Assembly (NCBI GenBank): GCA_011322755.1
Contig: DRLZ01000049.1
Location: forward strand, 1-13,029
Direction: 5' to 3'
DNA from: Crenotrichaceae bacterium
Lineage (GTDB): Bacteria; Pseudomonadota; Gammaproteobacteria; Methylococcales; DRLZ01
DNA length: 13,029 nucleotides
Part shown: positions 7,185 to 13,029 of the stretch, piece after piece
Layout of the letters: every line of letters starts with the position of its first letter
Position numbering within the stretch: position 1 is the stretch's first letter
Made by a program: the position numbers and the translations under genes
The notes under the pieces: generated by a model
What the model was told of the DNA's origin: nothing
The model's database searches: none
What the model saw: only the letters and a program-made list of their open reading frames with translations

Positions 7185-8579
7185 CTACAGAAATGAGCTG
7201 AATATTTGAATCAGGCTTGCAAAACCTTCCCTGAAATCGTAAACCAGAGCCAGCGGCATTGCCAAAGATGCAATCATACCTAACGACTTAACTGGTCTGG
7301 GCAGATCAAATTTTTTCAGCGTTTTGTTACGCTCAGAATAGGCAGTTGGCTTCCATCGGTGACCGAAGCAATCAATCATCTGTTGACGAATACTCTCTGC
7401 ATAACTGTAGCCTTCCAGACTGTCTGCTACGGTTGATTCCAGCCCATCTTTGTGAATTACTTTCAGGCTGTACCATAGTTTCGTTGATTGTCCATCACCA
7501 GCTGACGCTGATTTATCGATTACAATATCAGCGATGTTTGAGGTTTCGATTTCTCCACCAAATTGAATACCTAAAATGTTATGGCGTATCTTTATATTTG
7601 ATGTACCAACATCAACTGTCATGCTGTTACCCAGTAGATAGATACCTAACAAAATCATAGTAACCGCGAAAAGTTCAACATATCCAAAAAATACCATGGA
7701 TGTCACTGGCAGGAAATCTGCAAACCCCTGCAGCATAAACCAGACAAAAACAGAAAAGAAGATGCCAAAAACAATAAATCCTAACCCCATGCCTTTGCTT
7801 CGAAACCATGGATACTGGAAACGTGTGCGACCTTGATGCAAGCTGATAAGCGGGATACGCGCGTCAGGGATTTTGACCTGTTGATCGAACTGTTCAACTG
7901 CTTGTCTGGCGAATCTGGCTGTTGCTGTAATAACCTGATCGCTCACCTGGCAAACCGGAATAATAAACTCACGCACAAAATCACTGCCTGTTAGCGGTAT
8001 GTCGATTTTCGCTCCCCATTCATGATAATCACGACTTGATTGCTGACTTTCAGGCAGGTTTTCTGGCGGGTTAAATGTAAAGTGGATGCGTAGACCTTTC
8101 GCAGACGTGCGGGGGCGAACAGTCATGCTGTCCTGCCATATCACATCACTGGTTTTTCTGCTTTCACTCTGTCTCCTTTCCCAGTAATGATGTACACAGC
8201 TCAAAGAAACATTTACTCTGTTTGATGCATCAAATAGAACAGGTACATCAACATAACCTGAGACCACACCGCCAAGCTGACCCGGGAATGGCTCCATGAT
8301 CAACGGTGTTTTGCCGAATTTAATCCATGCCAGGGTTTCCCTGAGTGCCTGATACACCAGGAATAAACCGATAAAAGGAAAAGAAATAAAAAAATAGAAC
8401 ACCGGATTCTCGTCAAAAGCCTTGAGAATATTCTCACCGCCAAGGATAATCGCTGCCCAGACCAGCGCATTCCAGAAAATCGCAAACAGCCAGTACATTT
8501 TATACTGGCTACTTGCTGTCGACAGAATGCGGTTGTTTTTCCACTTGGTATTGGAAACAAGTTCAGTCTGGTTGATCAC
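7185..8579 (-). CDS. Unrecognised multi-helix membrane protein
   Basis: A 464-residue protein I cannot assign to a characterised family. It starts at a GTG at 8579; the next Met, residue 28, is already in the first membrane helix. Hydrophobic segments lie at about 28-47, 60-79, 264-286, 294-317 and 431-448. The soluble region between helices 2 and 3 (about 85-260) looks beta-rich, with PFPGQLGGVVSG at 97-108, then LSCVHHYW, and later LPESQ, YHEWGAKIDIPL and FVREFIIPV, a pattern that recalls uncharacterised gammaproteobacterial membrane proteins and perhaps an arrestin-like fold. A second soluble region (about 320-415) follows helix 4. There is no signal peptide distinct from helix 1. It is a single-gene unit, convergent with cimA and divergent from hslV. 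Codon use looks like the neighbours, so transfer is not indicated. Function unknown. Confidence 0.8.
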   Translation of the reverse strand: MINQTELVSNTKWKNNRILSTASSQYKMYWLFAIFWNALVWAAIILGGENILKAFDENPVFYFFISFPFIGLFLVYQALRETLAWIKFGKTPLIMEPFPGQLGGVVSGYVDVPVLFDASNRVNVSLSCVHHYWERRQSESRKTSDVIWQDSMTVRPRTSAKGLRIHFTFNPPENLPESQQSSRDYHEWGAKIDIPLTGSDFVREFIIPVCQVSDQVITATARFARQAVEQFDQQVKIPDARIPLISLHQGRTRFQYPWFRSKGMGLGFIVFGIFFSVFVWFMLQGFADFLPVTSMVFFGYVELFAVTMILLGIYLLGNSMTVDVGTSNIKIRHNILGIQFGGEIETSNIADIVIDKSASAGDGQSTKLWYSLKVIHKDGLESTVADSLEGYSYAESIRQQMIDCFGHRWKPTAYSERNKTLKKFDLPRPVKSLGMIASLAMPLALVYDFREGFASLIQIFSSFL

Positions 8580-8626
8580 TTTAATATTTCCGTTTCTCTG
8601 TATCTGTATGTAGATCTTAAGCTTGC

Positions 8627-8646
8627 CACCAACAATTCTGTTGGTG
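8627..8646. promoter_or_regulatory. Perfect 20-base inverted repeat upstream of the membrane-protein gene
   Basis: CACCAACA (8627-8634) and TGTTGGTG (8639-8646) are perfect complements around four bases. The site lies 48 bases upstream of the GTG start of the minus-strand gene and has no T-run on either side, so it is unlikely to be a terminator. It could be a repressor operator or a hairpin in the 5' leader of that gene. Confidence 0.4.
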
Positions 8647-8676
8647 ATCGAAAATCAATTATCAGGATACTCCAGA

Positions 8677-8703
8677 CTTGAATCTGAAGAAGTCAGCCCA
8701 TAC
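8677..8703 (+). promoter_or_regulatory. Candidate sigma-32 (heat-shock) promoter for hslVU
   Basis: CTTGAAT at 8677-8683 matches six of seven bases of the sigma-32 -35 consensus CTTGAAA. GCCCATAC at 8696-8703 matches six of eight bases of the -10 consensus CCCCATNT. The spacer is 12 bases, one fewer than in the E. coli dnaK and groE promoters as I recall them. It points toward hslV, a classical heat-shock gene, but is about 260 bases away, which would leave a long leader. Chance is possible. Confidence 0.35.
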
Positions 8704-8961
8704 ATTAGTTATAGTGCATAAGCGGTATTTTTCCAGAACCAGCGGGTTGATTATAATTGCTACTGATGACTATCGATAAATCACGATCATGGTCAACGCA
8801 CATTGTTCCTGAACACTCTGTTTTTAACAGATAAATCGATCACAACCACTGGTCTTGATACTTTTTCATACACGTTGATATCTACCAAACATGTTGACAT
8901 AAGGTAGAATAGGTAGCATCGTCGCTGATCGCGGCATCTTTGATTCATTCCGGAGAAAACA

Positions 8962-9510
8962 TTGGAGCAATTTAGAGGAACAACCATTGTCTCTGTACGT
9001 CGTAATGGACGTGTTGTGATTGGTGGTGATGGACAAGTTTCCATGGGAAACACCATAATGAAGGGCAATGCCAGAAAAGTCAGACGACTGTTTGGCGGTA
9101 ACGTAATTGCCGGTTTTGCAGGCGCAACAGCAGATGCATTCACGCTGTTTGAACGTTTTGAAGGACAGCTGGAAAAACATCGTGGCAACCTGACCCGCGC
9201 AGCTGTTGAGCTAGCGAAAGACTGGCGAACCGATCGGGCATTGCGCCGTCTGGAAGCACTGCTGGCAATTGCTGACGCTGAAGCATCACTGATTATTTCC
9301 GGCACAGGTGATGTCATCGAACCTGAACATGATTTAATTGCGATTGGATCTGGCGGTCCGTTCGCCCAATCAGCTGCTCTGGCAATGCTGCAGAATACCG
9401 AACTGAGCGCGCGGGATATTTGTAAAAAATCATTGAATATCGCTGCCGATATCTGTATCTATACAAATCATAATCAAACAATTGAAGAACTCGAGACCAA
9501 AGACAACTAG
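8962..9510 (+). CDS. hslV: HslV, peptidase subunit of the HslUV (ClpYQ) protease
   Basis: A 182-residue proteasome-like threonine peptidase that works as a dodecamer in the cytoplasm with HslU. The start codon is TTG at 8962, supported by GGAG at 8952-8955 six bases before it and by the MEQFRGTTIVSVRR N-terminus, which matches a known HslV subtype. There is no other in-frame start before residue 28. T7 would become the catalytic Thr1 once the short MEQFRG leader is removed. With that numbering D23, K39 and S130 fall at Asp17, Lys33 and Ser124, the usual active-site residues. LAKDWRTDR, GSGGPFAQ and DICIYTNH are conserved. E. coli HslV lacks the extra residues and needs only Met removal. hslU begins nine bases after the stop, so the two are coupled. 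Confidence 0.95.
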   Translation: MEQFRGTTIVSVRRNGRVVIGGDGQVSMGNTIMKGNARKVRRLFGGNVIAGFAGATADAFTLFERFEGQLEKHRGNLTRAAVELAKDWRTDRALRRLEALLAIADAEASLIISGTGDVIEPEHDLIAIGSGGPFAQSAALAMLQNTELSARDICKKSLNIAADICIYTNHNQTIEELETKDN

Positions 9511-9519
9511 AATCAGCCT

Positions 9520-10845
9520 ATGAAACACTTAACCCCCAAACAGATAGCAGATGAACTGGACAAGCACATTATTGGCCAGGCTGATGCCAAACGCGCGGTT
9601 GCCATTGCTTTACGGAATCGCTGGAGACGTGCCCAGGTCGACGAACAACTGCGCGATGAAATCACACCGAAGAATATATTAATGATTGGTCCAACCGGTG
9701 TCGGTAAAACCGAAATCGCACGTCGGCTTGCGCGGCTTGCAGATGCACCATTCGTTAAAATTGAGGCCACCAAATTTACTGAGGTTGGCTACGTCGGACG
9801 TGATGTTGAATCCATTGTTCGCGACCTGGTCGATGCAGCTGTCAAACTTGCGCGAGAAGCTGAAATGGAAAAGGTAACCGGGCCTGCCCGCCGTGCTGCC
9901 GAAGATCGTATTCTGGATATTTTATTGCCCAAAGCTGAAGGCTCTGAGTGGAATGAATCAGCACAACCCGATACTACCCGTGAAAAATTTCGTGAAAAAT
10001 TGAATAATGGCGAGCTGAATGACAAAAACATCGAAATTGAAGTCAGTCAATCGCCAATGGGTGTAGAGATTATGGCGCCTCCCGGCATGGAGGAAATGAC
10101 CAACCAGTTACAAGGCATGTTCCAAAACCTGAGCAGCCAGCGCAAAAAAACCCGCAAATTAAAAATCAAGGATGCAATCAAGATTCTGGAAGAAGAAGAA
10201 GCATCCAACCTGATTAATGAAGATGAATTAAAACTCAGTGCCGTCGAATCAGTCGAACAGAATGGCATCGTCTTTCTGGATGAAATGGATAAAGTCTGCA
10301 AAAGTGGCTCCAGCCAAGGCGGTGAAGTGTCGCGCGAAGGCGTTCAGCGCGACTTGTTACCGCTGGTTGAAGGCAGTACAGTCAGCACCAAATACGGCAT
10401 GGTCAAAACTGATCATATCCTGTTCATTGCTTCCGGCGCTTTTCATTTATCCAAGCCATCTGATCTAATCCCCGAGCTACAAGGTCGCTTCCCGATTCGG
10501 GTCGAGTTAAACGGCTTGTCGACAGAAGATTTTGTACGCATACTCACTGAACCTGACGCCTCGTTAACTGAACAATATCAAGCCTTGCTGAAAACAGATG
10601 GCGTTGATCTCCAGTTCACCACTGACGGTATCGAAAAAATTGCTGAAATCGCCTGGATGGTTAACGAGCAAACAGAAAACATCGGAGCAAGGCGCTTGCA
10701 CACTATTCTGGAACGGTTGCTGGATTCTGTTTTGTATACAGCGCCTGACGATACGTTATCTACCGTTATCATCAATGCGAGCTATGTCGATGAGAACCTC
10801 TCGGATCTGGCAAAAGATGAAGATCTCAGCCGTTACATTTTATAA
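9520..10845 (+). CDS. hslU: HslU, AAA+ ATPase subunit of the HslUV (ClpYQ) protease
   Basis: A 441-residue Clp/Hsp100 ATPase that unfolds substrates and feeds them to HslV. Motifs in order: HIIGQADAKRAVAIALRNRWRR (15-36), Walker A GPTGVGKT (57-64), pore loop GYVGRD (90-95), an intermediate I-domain of about 110-240, Walker B IVFLDE (250-255), sensor-1 region FIASGAF (303-309), QGRFPIR (321-327) with the conserved arginine, and sensor-2 GARRL (389-393). The C-terminal DLSRYIL is the tail that inserts into HslV and activates it. Length equals the family norm. A Met replaces the common Ile in the DEIDK motif (DEMDK), a conservative change. It sits between hslV and ubiE, with gaps of 9 and 20 bases, so it is part of one transcription unit. 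Confidence 0.97.
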   Translation: MKHLTPKQIADELDKHIIGQADAKRAVAIALRNRWRRAQVDEQLRDEITPKNILMIGPTGVGKTEIARRLARLADAPFVKIEATKFTEVGYVGRDVESIVRDLVDAAVKLAREAEMEKVTGPARRAAEDRILDILLPKAEGSEWNESAQPDTTREKFREKLNNGELNDKNIEIEVSQSPMGVEIMAPPGMEEMTNQLQGMFQNLSSQRKKTRKLKIKDAIKILEEEEASNLINEDELKLSAVESVEQNGIVFLDEMDKVCKSGSSQGGEVSREGVQRDLLPLVEGSTVSTKYGMVKTDHILFIASGAFHLSKPSDLIPELQGRFPIRVELNGLSTEDFVRILTEPDASLTEQYQALLKTDGVDLQFTTDGIEKIAEIAWMVNEQTENIGARRLHTILERLLDSVLYTAPDDTLSTVIINASYVDENLSDLAKDEDLSRYIL

Positions 10846-10865
10846 TCAACTGCCGGTTTAACACG

Positions 10866-11618
10866 ATGGAACAGCAAACCAAAAACACCCATTTCGGATT
10901 CAAGCAAGTCCCTGAAACAGAGAAAGCCTCTCTGGTACGCGGTGTCTTCGATTCAGTCGCTGATCGTTATGACGTAATGAATGACTTGATGTCGATGGGT
11001 GTGCATCGGGTCTGGAAACGTATCGCCATCAGTCTGAGTAATGTTCAATATGGACAATCTGTACTTGATCTGGCGGGTGGTACAGGCGACTTGAGTATTT
11101 TGTTTCACCAACGGGTCGGAAAAAAAGGTCAGGTCGTATTATCAGATATCAATGCCGAAATGCTGCGTAACGGACGTGACCGCCTGATTGACAAGGGTTT
11201 GATTGACGGTATTGACTATGCCCAGATCAACGCCCAGTATCTACCATTTGCTAACAACCAGTTTGACTGTGTCAGTATCGCGTTTGGATTGCGCAATGTC
11301 ACAGACAAAAACATGGCGCTGGAAGCCATCTTCCGGGTACTCAAACCAGGTGGACGTATCATTATTCTTGAGTTCTCCCACCCGCCTGAGGGCTTGTTCA
11401 AGAAAGCCTATGACTTTTATTCATTCAAAATCTTGCCAAAAATCGGCAAAGTGGTTGCCGATGATGAAGCCAGCTACCAATACCTGGCTGAATCCATACG
11501 CATGCACCCTCCACAGCAAGAGCTGAAACAAATGATGGAAAGTGCCGGATTTGAACGCTGTGAATTTTTCAATTTAACTAACGGCATCGTGGCGATTCAT
11601 CGTGGCTACAAGTTGTAA
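10866..11618 (+). CDS. ubiE: UbiE, ubiquinone/menaquinone C-methyltransferase
   Basis: A 250-residue SAM-dependent methyltransferase, the same size as the E. coli enzyme. It C-methylates 2-polyprenyl-6-methoxy-1,4-benzoquinol in ubiquinone synthesis, and demethylmenaquinol where menaquinone is made. The N-terminal signature FDSVADRYDVMNDLMSMGVH lies at 28-47, SAM motif I VLDLAGGTGDLS at 66-77, then SIAFGLRNVTD and RVLKPGGRIIILEFS, the second family signature. The C-terminal part has YQYLAESIRMHP and FFNLTNGIVAIHRGYK, also characteristic. It begins 20 bases after hslU and is followed 39 bases later by ubiJ. The hslVU-ubiE-ubiJ order is one seen in several gammaproteobacteria. No menaquinone genes are visible, so the ubiquinone role is the better-supported one. 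Confidence 0.96.
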   Translation: MEQQTKNTHFGFKQVPETEKASLVRGVFDSVADRYDVMNDLMSMGVHRVWKRIAISLSNVQYGQSVLDLAGGTGDLSILFHQRVGKKGQVVLSDINAEMLRNGRDRLIDKGLIDGIDYAQINAQYLPFANNQFDCVSIAFGLRNVTDKNMALEAIFRVLKPGGRIIILEFSHPPEGLFKKAYDFYSFKILPKIGKVVADDEASYQYLAESIRMHPPQQELKQMMESAGFERCEFFNLTNGIVAIHRGYKL

Positions 11619-11657
11619 AAACCATCCACAGCACCAACACAACGACACCAATTTAAA

Positions 11658-12275
11658 ATGATTCTACCCCGTCTTTTTTTCCTGAACGCATTGGAAAAGC
11701 TGGTGAATTCTGTGCTGAGAATCGCCAGCGAGACCGATCAATTGCTCGCTCCGTTAGCCGAAAAAACTGTCAAGCTACACATCAATCCACCAGAGTTTGA
11801 CCTCGTCATGTATTTCTCCGAGCAAGGCATACAAATACTGGAAAACTATCAGGGAGACATCGATGTTGAGCTCAGCGGTTCACCAGTCGCATTTGGACTC
11901 ATGTCGCTCAGCGGCAAACCCACCCGCGCCTTGTTCAGCGGTAAAGTCAGCATGCAGGGCGACAGTCAGGTTGGTCATCACTTTCAGCAACTATTTGAGT
12001 CGCTGGATATCGACTGGCAGCAACAACTGTCCCGTATTATTGGTACTCATCCAGCAAAGCGAATAATGGATTTTATCGGACAAAGCAGCCAGTGGTTTTC
12101 AGAAACCAATGACGCAATGCAGGAAGACGTCAGTGAATACCTACAGGAAGAATCCAGACTATTGCCTGCGCAGCCAGAAGCTGACATGTTTTTTGATAAT
12201 ATAGATCAACTGCGTGCTGATGTGGATCGGCTGGAAGCGAAGGTTAAGCGATTGCAATCGTTCGTATCAATTTGA
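11658..12275 (+). CDS. ubiJ: UbiJ, SCP2-domain ubiquinone biosynthesis accessory factor
   Basis: A 205-residue protein with an N-terminal SCP2 (sterol-carrier-like) lipid-binding domain (about 10-115) and a C-terminal coiled coil (about 180-203, DNIDQLRADVDRLEAKVKRL). The arrangement, the length (E. coli UbiJ is about 201 residues) and the position directly after ubiE identify UbiJ. In E. coli it binds ubiquinone intermediates in the soluble Ubi complex and pairs with UbiK through the coiled coils. UbiK is also encoded in this window. The gene usually following, ubiB, is absent: the next genes are a convergent vapBC pair starting 28 bases later. SCP2 domains diverge fast, so the call rests on architecture and context more than on invariant residues. 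Confidence 0.92.
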   Translation: MILPRLFFLNALEKLVNSVLRIASETDQLLAPLAEKTVKLHINPPEFDLVMYFSEQGIQILENYQGDIDVELSGSPVAFGLMSLSGKPTRALFSGKVSMQGDSQVGHHFQQLFESLDIDWQQQLSRIIGTHPAKRIMDFIGQSSQWFSETNDAMQEDVSEYLQEESRLLPAQPEADMFFDNIDQLRADVDRLEAKVKRLQSFVSI

Positions 12276-12288
12276 TTATTTAATGATT

Positions 12289-12310
12289 GCCACTGTTCAG
12301 ATTCAGTGGC
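12289..12310. terminator. Convergent stem-loop between ubiJ and vapC
   Basis: GCCACTG (12289-12295) and CAGTGGC (12304-12310) are perfect complements around an 8-base loop. The stem overlaps the last codons and stop of vapC and ends 35 bases after the ubiJ stop, so it could serve both converging transcripts. There is no proper T-run on the plus strand; the minus-strand exit is AT-rich. It is a plausible but weak bidirectional terminator. Confidence 0.4.
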
Positions 12311-12710
12311 TAACTGTCAAAGTCCAGTTTTCTACTCTTAACCCTGCGACACGTTTAAATTCTGTTGTGTTATTGGTTATTAATGTAACACCAAGACTTC
12401 TTGCATGGGCTGCAATCATTAAATCATATGGACCAATCGGTTGATTTTTTAATTCTTGTTTGAGCTGGCCGAACTGATAGGCTGCTGCTGTATCGTATGC
12501 AATCACTTCAACCCGACTAGCGAAACCTTCAACAACATCCAGGTTTTCCCGTTGATGTTTTGATTTTTCTACGCCATGGATCAGCTCACCTAATGTCACT
12601 GTAGAAATTCCTATTTCTCCTGAGTGAATATTAAACATCCTTCTCACTTCAATCGGTTTTCGTTTGATTGTGTAGATCGAAATATCCGTATCAAGCAGGA
12701 ACTTAATCAT
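12303..12710 (-). CDS. vapC: VapC-family PIN-domain toxin
   Basis: A 135-residue PIN-domain ribonuclease of the VapC/MvpT group, the toxin half of a type II toxin-antitoxin system. Acidic active-site residues are D7 (FLLDTDISIY), E42 (STVTLGELIHG) and D96 (IGPYDLMIAAHA). The fourth motif reads TNNTTEF (112-118), the form usual in this subgroup. The tail VAGLRVENW is equally typical. Characterised relatives cut initiator tRNA in the anticodon loop. The target here is not known. The ATG lies inside the end of vapB, overlapping it by eight bases (12703-12710), which couples translation of toxin to antitoxin. The full acidic set suggests it is functional. Confidence 0.93.
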   Translation of the reverse strand: MIKFLLDTDISIYTIKRKPIEVRRMFNIHSGEIGISTVTLGELIHGVEKSKHQRENLDVVEGFASRVEVIAYDTAAAYQFGQLKQELKNQPIGPYDLMIAAHARSLGVTLITNNTTEFKRVAGLRVENWTLTVSH

Positions 12711-12939
12711 CCAGTGATTCCCGTTCTTGATTCACTGGTTGTTCTCTATCAATCATAAAATCGTCAGAAACTGGTGGGCTGTCAAACCAGCTATCCCAGC
12801 TTTGATTGATTGGCGCCACAATTCGGCTATTACCAACAACAACGATTTCAACGTCTTTTACATCCTCTGGGAATGCGACGGCCTTAGGAAACCTAACAGC
12901 CTGGCTTTGGTTGGACTTGAATACTTTTGTTTTAACCAT
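12703..12939 (-). CDS. vapB: VapB/VagC-family antitoxin (AbrB/SpoVT fold)
   Basis: A 78-residue antitoxin, first gene of the vapBC operon. Residues about 3-46 (KTKVFKSNQSQAVRFPK, then EDVKDVEIVVVGNSRIVAP) form the swapped-hairpin AbrB/SpoVT DNA-binding domain. The tail, with SWDSWFDSPP, DDFM and QPVNQERE, is the VagC-type toxin-binding segment. The ATG at 12939 has a strong ribosome binding site, AGGAG (12951-12947 on this strand), seven bases before it. VapB should neutralise VapC by binding its active-site groove and, with VapC, repress the operon through repeats in the promoter. The pair stands where ubiB would be expected after ubiE-ubiJ. Confidence 0.93.
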   Translation of the reverse strand: MVKTKVFKSNQSQAVRFPKAVAFPEDVKDVEIVVVGNSRIVAPINQSWDSWFDSPPVSDDFMIDREQPVNQERESLDD

Positions 12940-12957
12940 GAATAGACTCCTGCAATG

Positions 12958-12990
12958 TATATCCCTATTATATATCCCGATTATGGATAT
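12958..12990. promoter_or_regulatory. Operator-like repeats in the vapBC promoter
   Basis: On the plus strand TATATCCC occurs twice, at 12958-12965 and 12971-12978, 13 bases apart. An inverted half, GGATAT, lies at 12985-12990, so the second copy and this half form an inverted repeat. The set covers the -10 and the spacer of the vapBC promoter. VapB-type antitoxins bind such repeats for autorepression, so I read it as the operator by inference. Confidence 0.55.
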
Positions 12991-12995
12991 GTCTA
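12967..12995 (-). promoter_or_regulatory. vapBC promoter (sigma-70 type)
   Basis: Read on the minus strand, TAGACA at 12995-12990 (five of six -35 bases) is 17 bases from TATAAT at 12972-12967, a perfect -10. Transcription would start near 12960, giving a leader of about 21 bases that contains the AGGAG ribosome binding site. This is the best promoter in the window. Confidence 0.75.
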
Positions 12996-13029
12996 CGGGA
13001 AGCCTTGTCCAATATGAAATGAGTCTGAA

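Noticed and set aside
8752..8757. Perfect TATAAT as a -10 for hslV
   Set aside because: No acceptable -35 lies 16 to 18 bases upstream (TTTTCC there), and the TG element is not at the extended -10 spacing.
8793..9317. A 174-codon open frame on the minus strand over hslV
   Set aside because: It is antisense to the conserved hslV core and has the Ser/Arg/Pro-rich composition of a shadow frame.
12363..12374. Asparagines in the fourth VapC motif (TNNTTEF) as a sign of an inactive toxin
   Set aside because: TNNT is the normal form in the MvpT/VapC subgroup, and the other acidic residues D7, E42 and D96 are intact.

Overview
The window reads as a piece of a gammaproteobacterial chromosome of moderate to low GC. 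The evidence is the set of housekeeping genes: ubiK next to comM, hslV-hslU followed by ubiE-ubiJ, and leuC-leuD, all with protein sequences close to the gammaproteobacterial forms. I cannot name a genus. Almost every gene is vertical, core-type material. The accessory part is a vapBC toxin-antitoxin pair at the right edge and a 590-base structured non-coding stretch before leuC.

Layout. On the minus strand, 1-563 is the N-terminal part of a cinA-type gene that runs off the left edge. Divergent from it are ubiK (700-972) and comM (1021-2529), followed by a small DUF2892 membrane protein (2641-2865). From 2866 to 3456 I find no convincing gene, but I do find a chain of inverted repeats, including a 162-base MITE-like unit with 22-base imperfect ends. 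Then comes a leuC-leuD-cimA operon (3457-7103). It meets a convergent gene for an unrecognised five-helix membrane protein (7185-8579, minus). A 382-base divergent spacer carries a perfect inverted repeat and a possible heat-shock promoter. The plus-strand cluster hslV-hslU-ubiE-ubiJ (8962-12275) follows. It ends against a convergent vapB-vapC operon (12303-12939, minus) with a clear promoter and operator-like repeats.

How the genes work together. LeuC and LeuD form isopropylmalate/citramalate isomerase. The third operon gene resembles the Leptospira-type citramalate synthase rather than the usual proteobacterial LeuA and keeps its pyruvate-pocket residues, so the operon may start isoleucine synthesis from pyruvate. 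HslV and HslU form the two-part ATP-dependent protease. UbiK, UbiE and UbiJ all belong to ubiquinone synthesis: UbiE is a C-methyltransferase, and UbiJ and UbiK are accessory factors that pair in E. coli. ComM is a branch-migration helicase used in natural transformation. The ubiB gene that usually follows ubiJ is not here; the vapBC module lies in that position.
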